NCBI GenBank assembly: GCA_020635725.1
Contig: JACJZF010000007.1
Location: 124,001-188,000 of the forward strand
Direction of reading: 5' to 3'
From: Flavobacteriales bacterium
GTDB taxonomy: Bacteria > Bacteroidota > Bacteroidia > Flavobacteriales_F > PHOS-HE28
Length of the DNA: 64,000 nt
The translations under genes and the position numbers were made by a program. The notes below the pieces were generated by a model. That model was given only the letters and a program-made list of their open reading frames with translations. It was not told where the DNA came from and did not search any database. Positions 34,704 to 44,007 of this stretch are shown here, piece by piece. Within the stretch, counting starts at the first letter, position 1. The number at the start of each line of letters is the position of its first letter.

Positions 34704-34770
34704 CGGGCAAAGAAAGACCACGGGCGATGATTGAGCCTTCACGCACCTGTTCTGCCCAAGGCGCCCAGCC

Positions 34771-34924
34771 CTCAACCTGTCTTTCCGTGCGAAGCGAAGG
34801 AACAACCCTCAACCCCCAACTCTCAACCTGTCATTCCGAGCAAAGCGAAGGAACAACTCTCAACCCCCAACCCTCAACTCCTCAACCCGTCCTTTCGCGC
34901 GAAGCGAATGAACAACCCCTCATC
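34771..34924. repeat. Three tandem copies of a CTCAACCTGTCATTCCGAGC...AAGCGAAGGAACAAC repeat
   Basis: Units begin near 34771, 34822 and 34881; each has CTCAACC(T/C)GTC, then TTCCG-GC-AAGCGAAGGAACAAC, then CTCAACCCCCAA. The GTCATTCCGAGC/AAGCGAAGGAAC wording is a common intergenic repeat in Bacteroidota. It occupies the gap before the sucC promoter. Confidence 0.75.
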
Positions 34925-34936
34925 TTCTCCTTCCCC

Positions 34937-34944
34937 TACTTTCG
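34937..34944 (+). promoter_or_regulatory. Putative variant -7 box TACTTTCG for sucC
   Basis: One mismatch to TAnnTTTG, 25 nt before the sucC start, immediately downstream of the intergenic repeat array. Confidence 0.45.
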
Positions 34945-34969
34945 CCTCCGCAACGAAACGACCCCTGCG

Positions 34970-36160
34970 ATGAACCTTCACGAGTACCAAGGCAAGAGCA
35001 TCCTTACCCAGTATGGCGTCCGCGTGCAGCGCGGGTTGGTGGCCTACAACGCCGATGAGGCTGTGGACCAGGCCAAGCGCCTGAGCCAGGAGACCGGTAC
35101 CAAGTGGTGGGTGGTGAAGGCCCAGATCCATGCTGGTGGCCGTGGCAAGGGCGGCGGCGTGAAACTGGCCAAGAGCATCGACGAGGTGCGCGAGAAGGCC
35201 GAGGGCATCATCGGCATGATGCTGAGGACGCCACAGACCCCGCCGCAGGGCAAGAAGGTGCATAAGGTCCTGATCGCAGAGGACATGTATTACCCCGGTG
35301 CCAGCGAGACGAAAGAGTACTACATGAGCGTGCTGCTTGACCGTGCCAGCGGAAAGAACATCATCATGTACAGCACCGAGGGCGGCATGGACATCGAGGA
35401 GGTGGCTGAGAAGCACCCGGAGAAGATCTTCAAAGAGGTGATCGACCCGCGCGTGGGCCTGCGCCCCTTCCAGTGCAACAAGGTCGCCACCAACCTGGGC
35501 GTAACCGGCGCTGCCAAGAAGGAGATGGTGAAGTTCGTGGCCGCGCTCTACAAGGCCTACGAGGGCTGCGATGCCGCCATGTTCGAGATCAACCCGGTGC
35601 TCAAGACCAGCGACGACAAGATCGCGGCGGTGGATGCCAAGGTGCGCCTCGATGGCAACGCGCTCTTCCGCCACCCCGACTACGTGGAGATGCGCGACAA
35701 GACCGAGGAGGACCCGATCGAGGTGGAGGCTGGCGAAGCGGGCCTCAACTACGTGCGCCTCGACGGCAACGTGGGTTGCATGGTGAACGGCGCCGGTCTG
35801 GCCATGGCGACGATGGACATCATCAAGCTCAGCGGTGGCGAGCCTGCCAACTTCCTCGACGTGGGCGGCACGGCCGATGCAGCGCGTGTGGAGAAAGCCT
35901 TCCGCATCATCCTGAAGGACGAGCGCGTGAAGGCGATCCTCGTGAACATTTTTGGCGGCATCGTGAGGTGTGACCGCGTGGCGCAGGGTATCGTGGACGC
36001 GTACAAGAACATCGGCGACATCCCCGTGCCCATCATCGTGCGCCTGCAAGGGACCAACGCCGAGGAAGCCAAGCAGCTCATCGACAACAGCGGCCTCCAG
36101 GTGCTGAGCGCGGTGGCCTTGCAAGAGGCGGCTGATCGGGTGAAGGAGGTGCTGGCCTGA
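34970..36160 (+). CDS. sucC: Succinate-CoA ligase [ADP-forming] beta subunit
   Basis: A 396-residue ATP-grasp subunit of the TCA-cycle enzyme converting succinyl-CoA and ADP to succinate and ATP. Family start MNLHEYQGKSILTQYGV, ATP-grasp WVVKAQIHAGGRGKGGGVKL, metal-binding EINPVL, and the CoA-ligase part GCMVNGAGLAMATMDIIKLS, FGGIVRCDRVAQGI. Complete in length. Unlike many bacteria, sucD does not follow; the next gene is a hydrolase starting 2 nt after the stop. 81 upstream codons of open frame come from the repeat array and are excluded. Confidence 0.97.
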   Translation: MNLHEYQGKSILTQYGVRVQRGLVAYNADEAVDQAKRLSQETGTKWWVVKAQIHAGGRGKGGGVKLAKSIDEVREKAEGIIGMMLRTPQTPPQGKKVHKVLIAEDMYYPGASETKEYYMSVLLDRASGKNIIMYSTEGGMDIEEVAEKHPEKIFKEVIDPRVGLRPFQCNKVATNLGVTGAAKKEMVKFVAALYKAYEGCDAAMFEINPVLKTSDDKIAAVDAKVRLDGNALFRHPDYVEMRDKTEEDPIEVEAGEAGLNYVRLDGNVGCMVNGAGLAMATMDIIKLSGGEPANFLDVGGTADAARVEKAFRIILKDERVKAILVNIFGGIVRCDRVAQGIVDAYKNIGDIPVPIIVRLQGTNAEEAKQLIDNSGLQVLSAVALQEAADRVKEVLA

Positions 36161-36162
36161 GC

Positions 36163-36843
36163 ATGCCCCTGTTGCTCCTCCACGGCGCGCTCGGCAGCTC
36201 GCGCCAGATGGCGCGGTTGCAGGCACGGGTAGGAGGAGTAACCATCGACTTCACGGGCCACGGCACGCGTGCTTCCGAGCACGACCGTATGAGCTTCGAT
36301 GCCTTCGTGGGCGACATCGAGCGGGCCTTTGCCGAGAACCACTGGGAGCAAGCCGATCTCTTCGGCTACAGCATGGGCGGATACGCGGCGCTGCTCTTCG
36401 CGGCGAAGCACCCGGCGAAGGTGCGCAGCGTGGTGACGCTCGGCACCAAGTACCTGTGGACCGAGGAAGGCCTCTCCCGTGAGCTGCGCATGCTCGATCC
36501 GGACAAGATGCTGGAGAAGGTGCCCGCCTTCGCCCAAGCACTGCATGCCGCGCATGGCAACGATCACTGGCGCGGTGTCGTGGGATCCATCGCGCGCAGC
36601 ATGAAGGAATTGGCCGCATCGCCTTTGTTGACGGATCAGGTCTGCTCGCGCATCACGTGCCCCGTGTTCTGCCTGGTGGGCGATGGCGATGCGACCGCGA
36701 TACCGGACGACACACGTGCTTTCGCGGCCTTATTGCCAAAGGCACAGGTGGCGCTAATGAAGGGCGCCAAGCATCCCTTCGAGTCGGTGAACGTGGCCGA
36801 CCTGTTAACTGGGCTCAAGGCCTTCTGGGCGGTGCTCGCCTAG
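36163..36843 (+). CDS. Alpha/beta hydrolase
   Basis: A 226-residue alpha/beta-hydrolase fold protein. Oxyanion strand LLLLHGALGSS, nucleophile elbow GYSMGGYAAL, acid in LVGDGDATAIPD, and catalytic His in KGAKHPFESV. No signal peptide, so cytoplasmic. It resembles small BioH/MenH-type esterases but the substrate cannot be told. Starts 2 nt after sucC, hence likely the same mRNA. Its stop overlaps that of the convergent gene in a CTAG. Confidence 0.88.
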   Translation: MPLLLLHGALGSSRQMARLQARVGGVTIDFTGHGTRASEHDRMSFDAFVGDIERAFAENHWEQADLFGYSMGGYAALLFAAKHPAKVRSVVTLGTKYLWTEEGLSRELRMLDPDKMLEKVPAFAQALHAAHGNDHWRGVVGSIARSMKELAASPLLTDQVCSRITCPVFCLVGDGDATAIPDDTRAFAALLPKAQVALMKGAKHPFESVNVADLLTGLKAFWAVLA

Positions 36844-37709
36844 CGGAAGAAGAACCAGCGCTTCTTCTTCTTCGGCGGATCGGGCTTGTCCAGGCCGGGC
36901 AGATGTTCCTGGCCGGGATCGGCCGTTACGGACTCCCAGCCCTCGATAACGACGAACAACTTGCGGTGCTCCTGGCCGGCTTTGGCCTCATCGGTGCGGG
37001 TATGGGCCACAGCGTGCTGGCGATCACCGAGAACGACTTGGAGAATGACCAATTCCACCTGCTCCTTCCAATCCGGCCATGCTTCGCCCATGCTGTAGGA
37101 TCCGATGCGGATCGTATCACCCGGCGCCATGGTCCAGTTGCCGCCGGGCATCGCCGGAGATAGGTGCTTTGGTGTGGCCACCACGCGTACTGCGGCATTC
37201 GTCGGGTTCACCACGAACACCTCATTCACGAACATGTGTTGTTCCTCTGGGGTTTCCTGCTTGTTCGGCTTCTCGGTGGGCAGCCGAGCCGGTTGCACGG
37301 TGACCCGGGGGATGGGACCGTAATGGTCTTGCCCCTGCTCGAAGAAGCCCGTCCGATTCCCCTGCTCGTCGAAGGTGGTCGTGCTCTTGTGCCATTGAAT
37401 GCCCCCGTCAGGCGCATCGCTGGTCTCAACCTTGCTCACTGCCCCGTTAGGATGGTAGCTGAACTGCACGGAGGCATGACCGGCAATGCGCCGGGTCTGC
37501 CCTTCGAAGATCACCTCGCCCGTCTTTTTATACGCCCAGCTCCGTCCCCAGTGGTCGTCCTGGTCTCGCCATTCCTTTGTGCTCAGCTGGCCGGTGGTGA
37601 ATTCATGCAGCACCACGGTGCCGGTATCGGTGACCACGATGCGCGGCTTGGGTTGCGCGGTAAGGGTCGAAGCGAGGAGAATCGCTAGCGGAAGGGTCAG
37701 CGGGCGCAT
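36840..37709 (-). CDS. Exported hypothetical protein
   Basis: A 289-residue protein with signal peptide MRPLTLPLAILLASTLTAQ. The N-terminal half carries MORN/YwqK-like wording (WAYKKTGEVIFEGQTRRI; VQFSYHPNGAVSKVETSD; TTTFDEQGNRTGFFEQG); the second half has a strand-rich domain (FVVNPTNAAVRVVATPK; GNWTMAPGDTIRIGSY), then a lysine-rich tail ending KKKKRWFFFR. Function unknown. Divergent from accC; stop shared as CTAG with the hydrolase gene. Confidence 0.72.
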   Translation of the reverse strand: MRPLTLPLAILLASTLTAQPKPRIVVTDTGTVVLHEFTTGQLSTKEWRDQDDHWGRSWAYKKTGEVIFEGQTRRIAGHASVQFSYHPNGAVSKVETSDAPDGGIQWHKSTTTFDEQGNRTGFFEQGQDHYGPIPRVTVQPARLPTEKPNKQETPEEQHMFVNEVFVVNPTNAAVRVVATPKHLSPAMPGGNWTMAPGDTIRIGSYSMGEAWPDWKEQVELVILQVVLGDRQHAVAHTRTDEAKAGQEHRKLFVVIEGWESVTADPGQEHLPGLDKPDPPKKKKRWFFFR

Positions 37710-37772
37710 GGCGGGCCGAAGCCAAAGATCGGGCCAGTTGGTTGCATCTTCGCGCAACACCAGACCTGCCCC

Positions 37773-39266
37773 ATGGCCAAGAAGAAGATCAAGAAGCTAC
37801 TGGTCGCCAACCGCGGCGAGATCGCCCTGCGTGTGATGCGCTCCGCCCGGGAAATGGGCATCAGCACCGTGGCGGTGTATTCCGAAGCCGATCGCAATGC
37901 GCCCTTCGTCCGCTTCGCCGATGAGGCCGTATTCATCGGACCCGCGCCCAGCAAGGAGAGCTATCTGGTGGTGGAGAAGCTCGTGGGAGTGTGCAAGGAC
38001 CTGAAGGTCGATGCCGTGCATCCGGGCTATGGCTTCCTCAGCGAGAACGGCGATTTCGCCCGCGCGCTGGAGAAGTCAGGCATCACCTTCGTTGGTCCGT
38101 CGCCTGAAGCCATGAAGGTGATGGGCGATAAGCTCGCGGCGAAGGAGGCGGTGAAGGGCTTCGGTGTGCCGTTGGTGCCGGGCACCGAGGGCGCGGTGAG
38201 CGGGCTCGACGAGGCGATCGCGGTGGCGAAGACCATCAAGTTCCCGATCCTGATCAAGGCCGCTGCCGGTGGCGGGGGCAAGGGCATGCGCGTGGTGGTG
38301 GAGGAAGCCGGGCTGAAGGAAGGCCTGGAACGCGCGATCAGCGAGGCGCAGAATGCCTTCGGCGATGGCAGCGTGTTCATCGAGAAGTACGTGGCCGGGC
38401 CGCGCCACATCGAGGTGCAGGTGATGGCCGATACGCACGGCAACACCTGCTACCTCTTCGAGCGCGAATGCAGCGTGCAGCGCCGTCACCAGAAAGTGGT
38501 GGAGGAGGCCCCGAGCGCTGTGCTCTCGCCCGCGATGCGCAAACGCATGGGTGAGGCCGCCGTGAACGTGGCCAAGAGCGTGGATTATGTGGGCGCAGGT
38601 ACGGTTGAGTTCCTGCTCGATGAGGGCGGCGACTTCTACTTCATGGAGATGAACACGCGCCTGCAAGTGGAGCATCCGGTCACGGAGATGATCACCGGCC
38701 TCGACCTGGTGAAGCTGCAGATTCGGGTGGCGGAAGGGGAGAAGCTGCCCTTCACGCAGGATGAGCTGACGATCAACGGGCACGCGATCGAGGTGCGTGT
38801 GTACGCAGAGGACCCGCTGAACAACTTCCTGCCGGACATCGGCACGCTCACCACCTATCGCCCACCGCAAGGCCCCGGCGTTCGCGTGGATGATGGCTTC
38901 GAGGAGGGCATGACGATCCCGATCCATTACGACCCGATGATCGCCAAGCTCATCACCCACGGCGCCACACGCGAGGAGGCCATTGCGCGCATGGAGCGGG
39001 CCATCGACGATTACGCGATCGGCGGCGTGGAGACCACACTGCCCTTCTGCCGATTCGTCATGGGGCACGAGTCCTTCCGCAGCGGCAAGTACGACACGCA
39101 CTTCGTCCGCGACCATTTCAAGCCGGAAGCGCTGGAGGCCTTGGAGGCGGATGAATTCCAAGCTGCCGCCCTCGTGTCCGGCATCTGGCAAGCCGCCGCC
39201 GTGCCCGCAGCCGTGAAGTCGACCGCTGAGATAGACGGAAGTCCCTGGAAACTAAGGCGGCGCTAG
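37773..39266 (+). CDS. accC: Biotin carboxylase (acetyl-/propionyl-CoA carboxylase subunit)
   Basis: A 497-residue ATP-grasp enzyme that carboxylates biotin on its carrier. Signatures: KLLVANRGEIALRVMRSARE, HPGYGFLSEN, KAAAGGGGKGMRVV, FERECSVQRRHQKVVEEAPS, FMEMNTRLQVEHPVTEMITG and RVYAEDP. It is about 50 residues longer than E. coli AccC, with the extension typical of Bacteroidota acyl-CoA carboxylase subunits. No biotin carrier or carboxyltransferase gene is adjacent, so the acyl-CoA substrate is open. Confidence 0.95.
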   Translation: MAKKKIKKLLVANRGEIALRVMRSAREMGISTVAVYSEADRNAPFVRFADEAVFIGPAPSKESYLVVEKLVGVCKDLKVDAVHPGYGFLSENGDFARALEKSGITFVGPSPEAMKVMGDKLAAKEAVKGFGVPLVPGTEGAVSGLDEAIAVAKTIKFPILIKAAAGGGGKGMRVVVEEAGLKEGLERAISEAQNAFGDGSVFIEKYVAGPRHIEVQVMADTHGNTCYLFERECSVQRRHQKVVEEAPSAVLSPAMRKRMGEAAVNVAKSVDYVGAGTVEFLLDEGGDFYFMEMNTRLQVEHPVTEMITGLDLVKLQIRVAEGEKLPFTQDELTINGHAIEVRVYAEDPLNNFLPDIGTLTTYRPPQGPGVRVDDGFEEGMTIPIHYDPMIAKLITHGATREEAIARMERAIDDYAIGGVETTLPFCRFVMGHESFRSGKYDTHFVRDHFKPEALEALEADEFQAAALVSGIWQAAAVPAAVKSTAEIDGSPWKLRRR

Positions 39267-39297
39267 TCGAGTATAACAGGCGCGGGTTTCGACGTTG

Positions 39298-39305
39298 TAG
39301 CTTCG
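39298..39305 (+). promoter_or_regulatory. Putative variant -7 box TAGCTTCG
   Basis: One mismatch to TAnnTTTG, 16 nt before the start at 39322. Confidence 0.35.
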
Positions 39306-39321
39306 TCGTACCCCTGGCCTG

Positions 39322-40020
39322 ATGCTCCTCCCCCGTGCCAACATCCTGATCGGTCTTGCGCTCCTGGCCATGCAAGCGCGTGGTCAGGTCGCGTTGGATG
39401 GCACGGTACACAAGGCCATCGTGATCGATGGCGATACCCTGCCGGTGATCGATCTGTGGCCCTCGGAAGTGGTTTCGAGATGGACCGCCCGCGACCGCAG
39501 GCAGGCGGAGCGCTTCGACCGGCTCACCCGGCGCGTGGTGAAGGTGTACCCCTTCGCGCGCATCACCTCGGAACTGTTGCGCGAATACGAGCATGACCTC
39601 GCGGCCATCGATCGGAACGGTGATCAGGATCTCTACGTGAAGCTCGCCGAAGCCGAGTTACGGGCTGAGTTCGAGGCCGAGGTGCGGGACATGACCACGA
39701 GCGAGGGCCGCGTGCTCACGAAGCTCATCGACCGCGAGACAGGCAAGACTTCCTACGAACTGGTGCGGCAGCTGCGAGGCTCGTTCACGGCCTTCATCTG
39801 GCAGGGCATGGCGCGCGTCTTCGGGCAGGACCTGAAGAGCACCTATGATGCGGCCGGCGATGACCAGTTGATGGAATTGGTGGTACAGCGCATCGAGCGC
39901 GGCGAATTGACCGTGGCGCAGCGACCCGCGCGGACCGCACAGGCCCAGGCGCGGCTGGAACGACGCAAAGCGCGCCTCTATCGACGCTACGGGCTCTCGG
40001 CCTCGAGCGCAGAGGATTGA
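39322..40020 (+). CDS. DUF4294 family exported protein
   Basis: A 232-residue protein with a signal peptide ending QARGQ. Family wording: VIDGDTLPVIDLWP near the N-terminus, RLTRRVVKVYPFARITSELL, EFEAEVRDMTTSEGRVLTKL, LVRQLRGSFTAFIWQGMARVFGQ (shown in part), DLKSTYDAAGDD. DUF4294 is widespread in Bacteroidota and of unknown function. Its last 34 nt overlap the convergent membrane-glycosyltransferase gene. Confidence 0.88.
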   Translation: MLLPRANILIGLALLAMQARGQVALDGTVHKAIVIDGDTLPVIDLWPSEVVSRWTARDRRQAERFDRLTRRVVKVYPFARITSELLREYEHDLAAIDRNGDQDLYVKLAEAELRAEFEAEVRDMTTSEGRVLTKLIDRETGKTSYELVRQLRGSFTAFIWQGMARVFGQDLKSTYDAAGDDQLMELVVQRIERGELTVAQRPARTAQAQARLERRKARLYRRYGLSASSAED

Positions 40021-41684
40021 ATCTGTTCGCCTGGCGACACTTTCCGCTCCTTGTAAACGATGAACTGGCGCTCACGCCAGGTCTCATCCGGATTCAGCAC
40101 GAAGACGCGCACCGGCCGGAAGCCGATCGCAGCGAGGTCCGCGGCTTGGTCGAGATACCCGATGCTATAGTTCGTGGACGTGTCCGCTGCGGCCATGCGC
40201 GACAGGATGGGCCATGATTCCGCATATGCGCCGGGCACCATGTACGGGTTGAGCGATACGCGCAGCTGATTGTAGGGGCGGAAGCCCATCGAGGCGGCCC
40301 CGATGAAGCCCACATCACCGTATGCCTGCAGGTCCTCGAGCATGTCCCGGTACGCGTACCTCCGGTTCACGATCATCAAGTCGGCGGTGTTCACGGCACC
40401 CGGCAGGGCAAGCAGGATCAGCAGCGATCGCATGAGGGGCCTGCGCGCAACGATCGCCACAGCGGCAAGCACCAGGATGATTCCAAGGATCACGATTCCG
40501 GGCCAGAGCGCGCGCATCACCACGCTAGCCTCGTTCACCGATGACTTCACGTGCGCCCAGGTCTGCCATGCCGTCGCAAGTGCGAACATGATTCCCAGGA
40601 GCATGAGCAGGCGCCTGCGGTTCTCCGGAACGGCCGCGAGCTTCAGCCGGTCCCAGGCGAGGGCGATCGTGAGCAGGGCCAGCGGGAACAGCATGAGCAG
40701 CTTGCGCTTGGGGTAATCATTGATGAAGACCGTTTGCGCGAGCAGCGCCGCAGAGAAGGCGAATACGACGATGGCGCTCGCTGACCAGCGAACACCTCTC
40801 AGGCTGAGAAGCGCTGCGGCGGCCATGAGCGAACCGAGCAGCAAGGCCGGATTCAACCGGAGGAAGTTGGCGTAGGGCACATGTTGCACATTCTGGAGCC
40901 AGGCGCCCGGCGATACGCTTACCCGGCCGCCATATGCACCGTTCGCCGCCTGAAACGCATCAATATCCTTGAATCCGAGAAGCGCGGTGAAGCCCAAGAG
41001 CAAGGCCATGGAAAGCGCAATGGAAAGCCCCATCGCCAGTGCCGTGCTCATCAGTCGGGTTCGGGACCGGTGGGTGGTCCATTCCATGCACAGTGCCGAT
41101 AGCGCTACGCCCAGGATCACGAAGGCATTGGTGGGGTAGGTGGGCAGGCTGATCCACACGCCGATGGCGCAGAGAATCGCGGCGCCGAGCGGGGTAGGGT
41201 CATGCCCTTCCAGTCGTCGCACGGCCATCACCATCACCAGCAGCATCATGGCCATGCGAGACATGGTGGGTTCCACCATGATGCTCCCGAAGCCGAACGA
41301 GGCATCGAGGCAGAGCAGGAGCGGAAGCGCATTGAGCAGCCACAGGTCGCGCGTGAGGCAGCGGAGCAGGCGATGGAAGAGCACGAGGCTGAGTGCCGCG
41401 AGCAGCACCGAGCCGATGCGCAGGCCGAGGTAATTCGACCCGAAGGTCTCCAGACCGACGAAAGCGAGGAGGTTGGTCAGAACAGGAATGCCGTACCACC
41501 GAGGAGCGGTGTTGCGGAAGGCCTCCTGATAGGCGAAACGGTCGTAGGCTGGGTACACATAGAAGCACTCGTCCTTGGCGAGGTAATCGGTGAGGTCGCG
41601 CGCCGGCGGATCAATGTCGATGACCAGGACGCGCAGCAGGGTGAGCACCAATGCCGCGATGAGCCCGATGTAGGCCTTGCTCAT
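39987..41684 (-). CDS. Polytopic membrane glycosyltransferase-like protein (GT39/ArnT-like)
   Basis: A 565-residue integral membrane protein with roughly 11-12 hydrophobic helices and an N-terminal loop containing acidic residues (DLTDYLAKDECFYVYPAYDR) as in lipid-dependent GT-C transferases, followed by a periplasmic C-terminal domain. Such enzymes move sugars from polyprenyl-phosphate donors to surface glycans or proteins; the acceptor is unknown. It is the last gene of a five-gene operon, starting 4 nt after wecE, and its 3' end overlaps DUF4294 by 34 nt. Confidence 0.75.
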   Translation of the reverse strand: MSKAYIGLIAALVLTLLRVLVIDIDPPARDLTDYLAKDECFYVYPAYDRFAYQEAFRNTAPRWYGIPVLTNLLAFVGLETFGSNYLGLRIGSVLLAALSLVLFHRLLRCLTRDLWLLNALPLLLCLDASFGFGSIMVEPTMSRMAMMLLVMVMAVRRLEGHDPTPLGAAILCAIGVWISLPTYPTNAFVILGVALSALCMEWTTHRSRTRLMSTALAMGLSIALSMALLLGFTALLGFKDIDAFQAANGAYGGRVSVSPGAWLQNVQHVPYANFLRLNPALLLGSLMAAAALLSLRGVRWSASAIVVFAFSAALLAQTVFINDYPKRKLLMLFPLALLTIALAWDRLKLAAVPENRRRLLMLLGIMFALATAWQTWAHVKSSVNEASVVMRALWPGIVILGIILVLAAVAIVARRPLMRSLLILLALPGAVNTADLMIVNRRYAYRDMLEDLQAYGDVGFIGAASMGFRPYNQLRVSLNPYMVPGAYAESWPILSRMAAADTSTNYSIGYLDQAADLAAIGFRPVRVFVLNPDETWRERQFIVYKERKVSPGEQIQSSALEAESP

Positions 41685-41688
41685 CGGC

Positions 41689-42828
41689 CTAGCCCATCAA
41701 TTGCTCTATGGTGGCACAGATGCGTTCCACCTCCTGCAGGCTCAGATCGGCGAACAGCGGAAGGCGCACCAATCGATCCGAGTAGGCATCGCAATGAGGC
41801 AGGAGGCGCCCATCGTGGCGATCGGCATAGAAGGGGCTGCGGTGCAGCCCTTGGTAGTGGAACACGGCCATGATGCCCGCCTCCTTGAGCCCCTGGATCA
41901 GGCGTGTCCGGGTCTCCAGGTCACGGCAAAGGAGGTAGTAGACATGGGCGTTGTTCGTGGCTGCCGCGGGCAGGGTCGGTGTGGTGAACCAGCCTCGGTG
42001 CTGCAGCGCGGACAGGCGCTCGTCGTACGCCTGCCAGATGGCGATGCGCCTGGCTTGGATTCCCTCCAGTTCCATCAATTGGGCATAGAGGAAGGCCGCA
42101 GTTACTTCAGAAGGCAGGAAGGAGCTGCCCACATCGACCCAGCCGTACTTGTCGATCTGACCGCGGAAGAACGCCGAACGGTTGGTTCCTTTCTCCCAGA
42201 TGATCTCGGAGCGGGCCACGAAGCGCTCATCGTTCACCACCAGCATGCCGCCTTCCCCGGCGATGATGTTCTTCGTCTCATGGAAGGAGAATGCCGCGAG
42301 ATGGCCGATGCCGCCGAGCGGGGCTGCTCGCGCTCCTTCCGGCTTGAACCAGGCATCGATCGCCTGGGCCGCATCCTCCACCACCAGCAGGCCATGTTTC
42401 TCGGCCAGTGCCATCACCGCGCGCATGTCCACAGCCGCGCCGCCGTAATGCACCACCACAATGGCGCGCGTGCGGTCCGTGATCAAATGCTCCAGGCTGG
42501 ATTCGTCCATGTTCGGATGGTCCGGCCGGCTGTCGGCGAAAACGATGCGGGCGCCCCGCAGCACGAAGGCGTTGGAGGTGGAGACGAAGGTGAAGGCCGG
42601 CATGATCACCTCGTCGCCCTCCCGGATATCCAAGAGCAGCGCGGCCATCTCCAATGCGCCGGTGCAGCTGTGCGTCAACAGGCAATGCCTGAAGCCGTAT
42701 CGTTCCTGGAAGTACCGATGGCAGAGCTGGGTGTATTTGCCGTTGCCGCTGAGCTTGCCCGTAGCTACGGCATCCTGGATGTTCGGCAGCTCCTTTCCGG
42801 TGAGGTGCGGGCGGTTGAACGGTATCAT
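41689..42828 (-). CDS. wecE: dTDP-4-amino-4,6-dideoxygalactose transaminase
   Basis: A 379-residue PLP-dependent DegT/DnrJ/EryC1/StrS aminotransferase, closely parallel to enterobacterial WecE (RffA): MIPFNRPHLTGKEL, THSCTGALEMAALLLDI, PAFTFVSTSNAFVLRGA, VVEDAAQAID, Schiff-base Lys at residue 186 in AFSFHETKN, EKGTNRSAFFRGQIDKY, GIMAVFHYQGLH. It should convert a dTDP-4-keto-6-deoxyhexose and glutamate to dTDP-4-amino-4,6-dideoxy-galactose. The operon includes a WecD-like acetyltransferase, the next step of that pathway. Starts 9 nt past the membrane gene. Confidence 0.94.
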   Translation of the reverse strand: MIPFNRPHLTGKELPNIQDAVATGKLSGNGKYTQLCHRYFQERYGFRHCLLTHSCTGALEMAALLLDIREGDEVIMPAFTFVSTSNAFVLRGARIVFADSRPDHPNMDESSLEHLITDRTRAIVVVHYGGAAVDMRAVMALAEKHGLLVVEDAAQAIDAWFKPEGARAAPLGGIGHLAAFSFHETKNIIAGEGGMLVVNDERFVARSEIIWEKGTNRSAFFRGQIDKYGWVDVGSSFLPSEVTAAFLYAQLMELEGIQARRIAIWQAYDERLSALQHRGWFTTPTLPAAATNNAHVYYLLCRDLETRTRLIQGLKEAGIMAVFHYQGLHRSPFYADRHDGRLLPHCDAYSDRLVRLPLFADLSLQEVERICATIEQLMG

Positions 42829-42837
42829 GCGGCAAGG

Positions 42838-44007
42838 TCAGATGTAGTTGCCCGTGAACGCGAAGCGCAGCAAGTACGCGATTCCGGCGATGACATGGAG
42901 CACCGCGGCGAGTAGCAGCAACCTGTCCTTCAGGCTGAGCCCGGTGAATAAGCCACGCCAGGGTGGCCAGCGCTGCTCGGCCAGGTCAACGAGCATGGTG
43001 AAGTGCAGGAGCAGCAAAGCGATGGGGATCTGCCAGTAGAAGTTGCCGTGCAACGCGCGCACGCCGGTCTCGGCGAAGAGCACGAAGATGACCACCGCCA
43101 CGACGAACACCCAGGTGGAGAAGCGAAGGGCCAGGCTCCTTCGCAAGGAGGCGGGGTCGCGCAGGAAGAACAGGCCGACGAAAGGCAGGCTGACCAGGGC
43201 GTGCAGCCACGGGGTGCTGGTCCATCCCCGCCAGACATGGAACGGCGCGATGATGACGCGTGCCCGCTCCGCGGTTCCATAGATCAGCATATCGAGCTGG
43301 CCGTAAGCGTAGATGGCCGCATAGAGCATAAGGATGCCAGCACCCATGGCCGTCATATATATCAACAGCGCGGGTGCGAAGGACCTCAGGCGGCCGCTTT
43401 CGAGGACAAGCAAGAGAGCCAGTGCCGGCAATTGCGCGAATAGGTAGCTCGGTTTGCTCAAAACCACCAGCAGGCCGGCGAGCATCATCAGCATGAGCGT
43501 CCGGCTGCTTCCCGTTACGAGGTATCCAGCCGATAGCCGATGAAGCCAGATAGCGGCGGGAAGCACGAATAAGGTCGTGCTGTTCTGCGCCACTGCGGTG
43601 GATAGGGTGCCTAGGTACCAGTTGCCATCGCCCGTGCCGATCCAGAGCGGTGCGGCCAGCAGCAAGCCCCAGGTCGCCGCGGTCGCGATTACCGCCCGGT
43701 TCGTTGCTAAGAGCAAGGGAGCCCGCAGCAGCTCGAATTTGAGGAATGCGGCCGCTCCCAAGGCCAGTACCGCCCCAAGATGGGGGCCTAGGGGCTGTAT
43801 GAGGTCGAGGAGCCGCACTGTCCCATAGTAGAGCGGGGGCATGGGGAGCTTCCCGGCCTCCAGATGCACGCGTAGATGCCAGATATGGTGGGTCAGGTCG
43901 CAATCGTAGTCGCGGTAGAATGCCAAGGCATACAGCGCCGCCATCGCCAGGCCGTATAACAGCCCGGCGGCGTGGTCGCGGAACAGGCGTATCAGCAGGT
44001 TGCTCAT
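42838..44007 (-). CDS. Polytopic membrane protein of the polysaccharide operon
   Basis: A 389-residue protein with about ten hydrophobic helices (AAGLLYGLAMAALYALAFY; VIATAATWGLLLAAPLWIG; LMLMMLAGLLVVLSK; SFAPALLIYMTAMGAGILML). The first loop has DYDCDLTHHIWHLR, an acidic/His pattern seen in GT-C-type glycosyltransferases and some polymerases. Possible roles are glycosyltransferase, flippase or polymerase; sequence alone does not decide. The start overlaps the stop of the upstream WecD-like gene in an ATGA, indicating coupling. Confidence 0.72.
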   Translation of the reverse strand: MSNLLIRLFRDHAAGLLYGLAMAALYALAFYRDYDCDLTHHIWHLRVHLEAGKLPMPPLYYGTVRLLDLIQPLGPHLGAVLALGAAAFLKFELLRAPLLLATNRAVIATAATWGLLLAAPLWIGTGDGNWYLGTLSTAVAQNSTTLFVLPAAIWLHRLSAGYLVTGSSRTLMLMMLAGLLVVLSKPSYLFAQLPALALLLVLESGRLRSFAPALLIYMTAMGAGILMLYAAIYAYGQLDMLIYGTAERARVIIAPFHVWRGWTSTPWLHALVSLPFVGLFFLRDPASLRRSLALRFSTWVFVVAVVIFVLFAETGVRALHGNFYWQIPIALLLLHFTMLVDLAEQRWPPWRGLFTGLSLKDRLLLLAAVLHVIAGIAYLLRFAFTGNYI

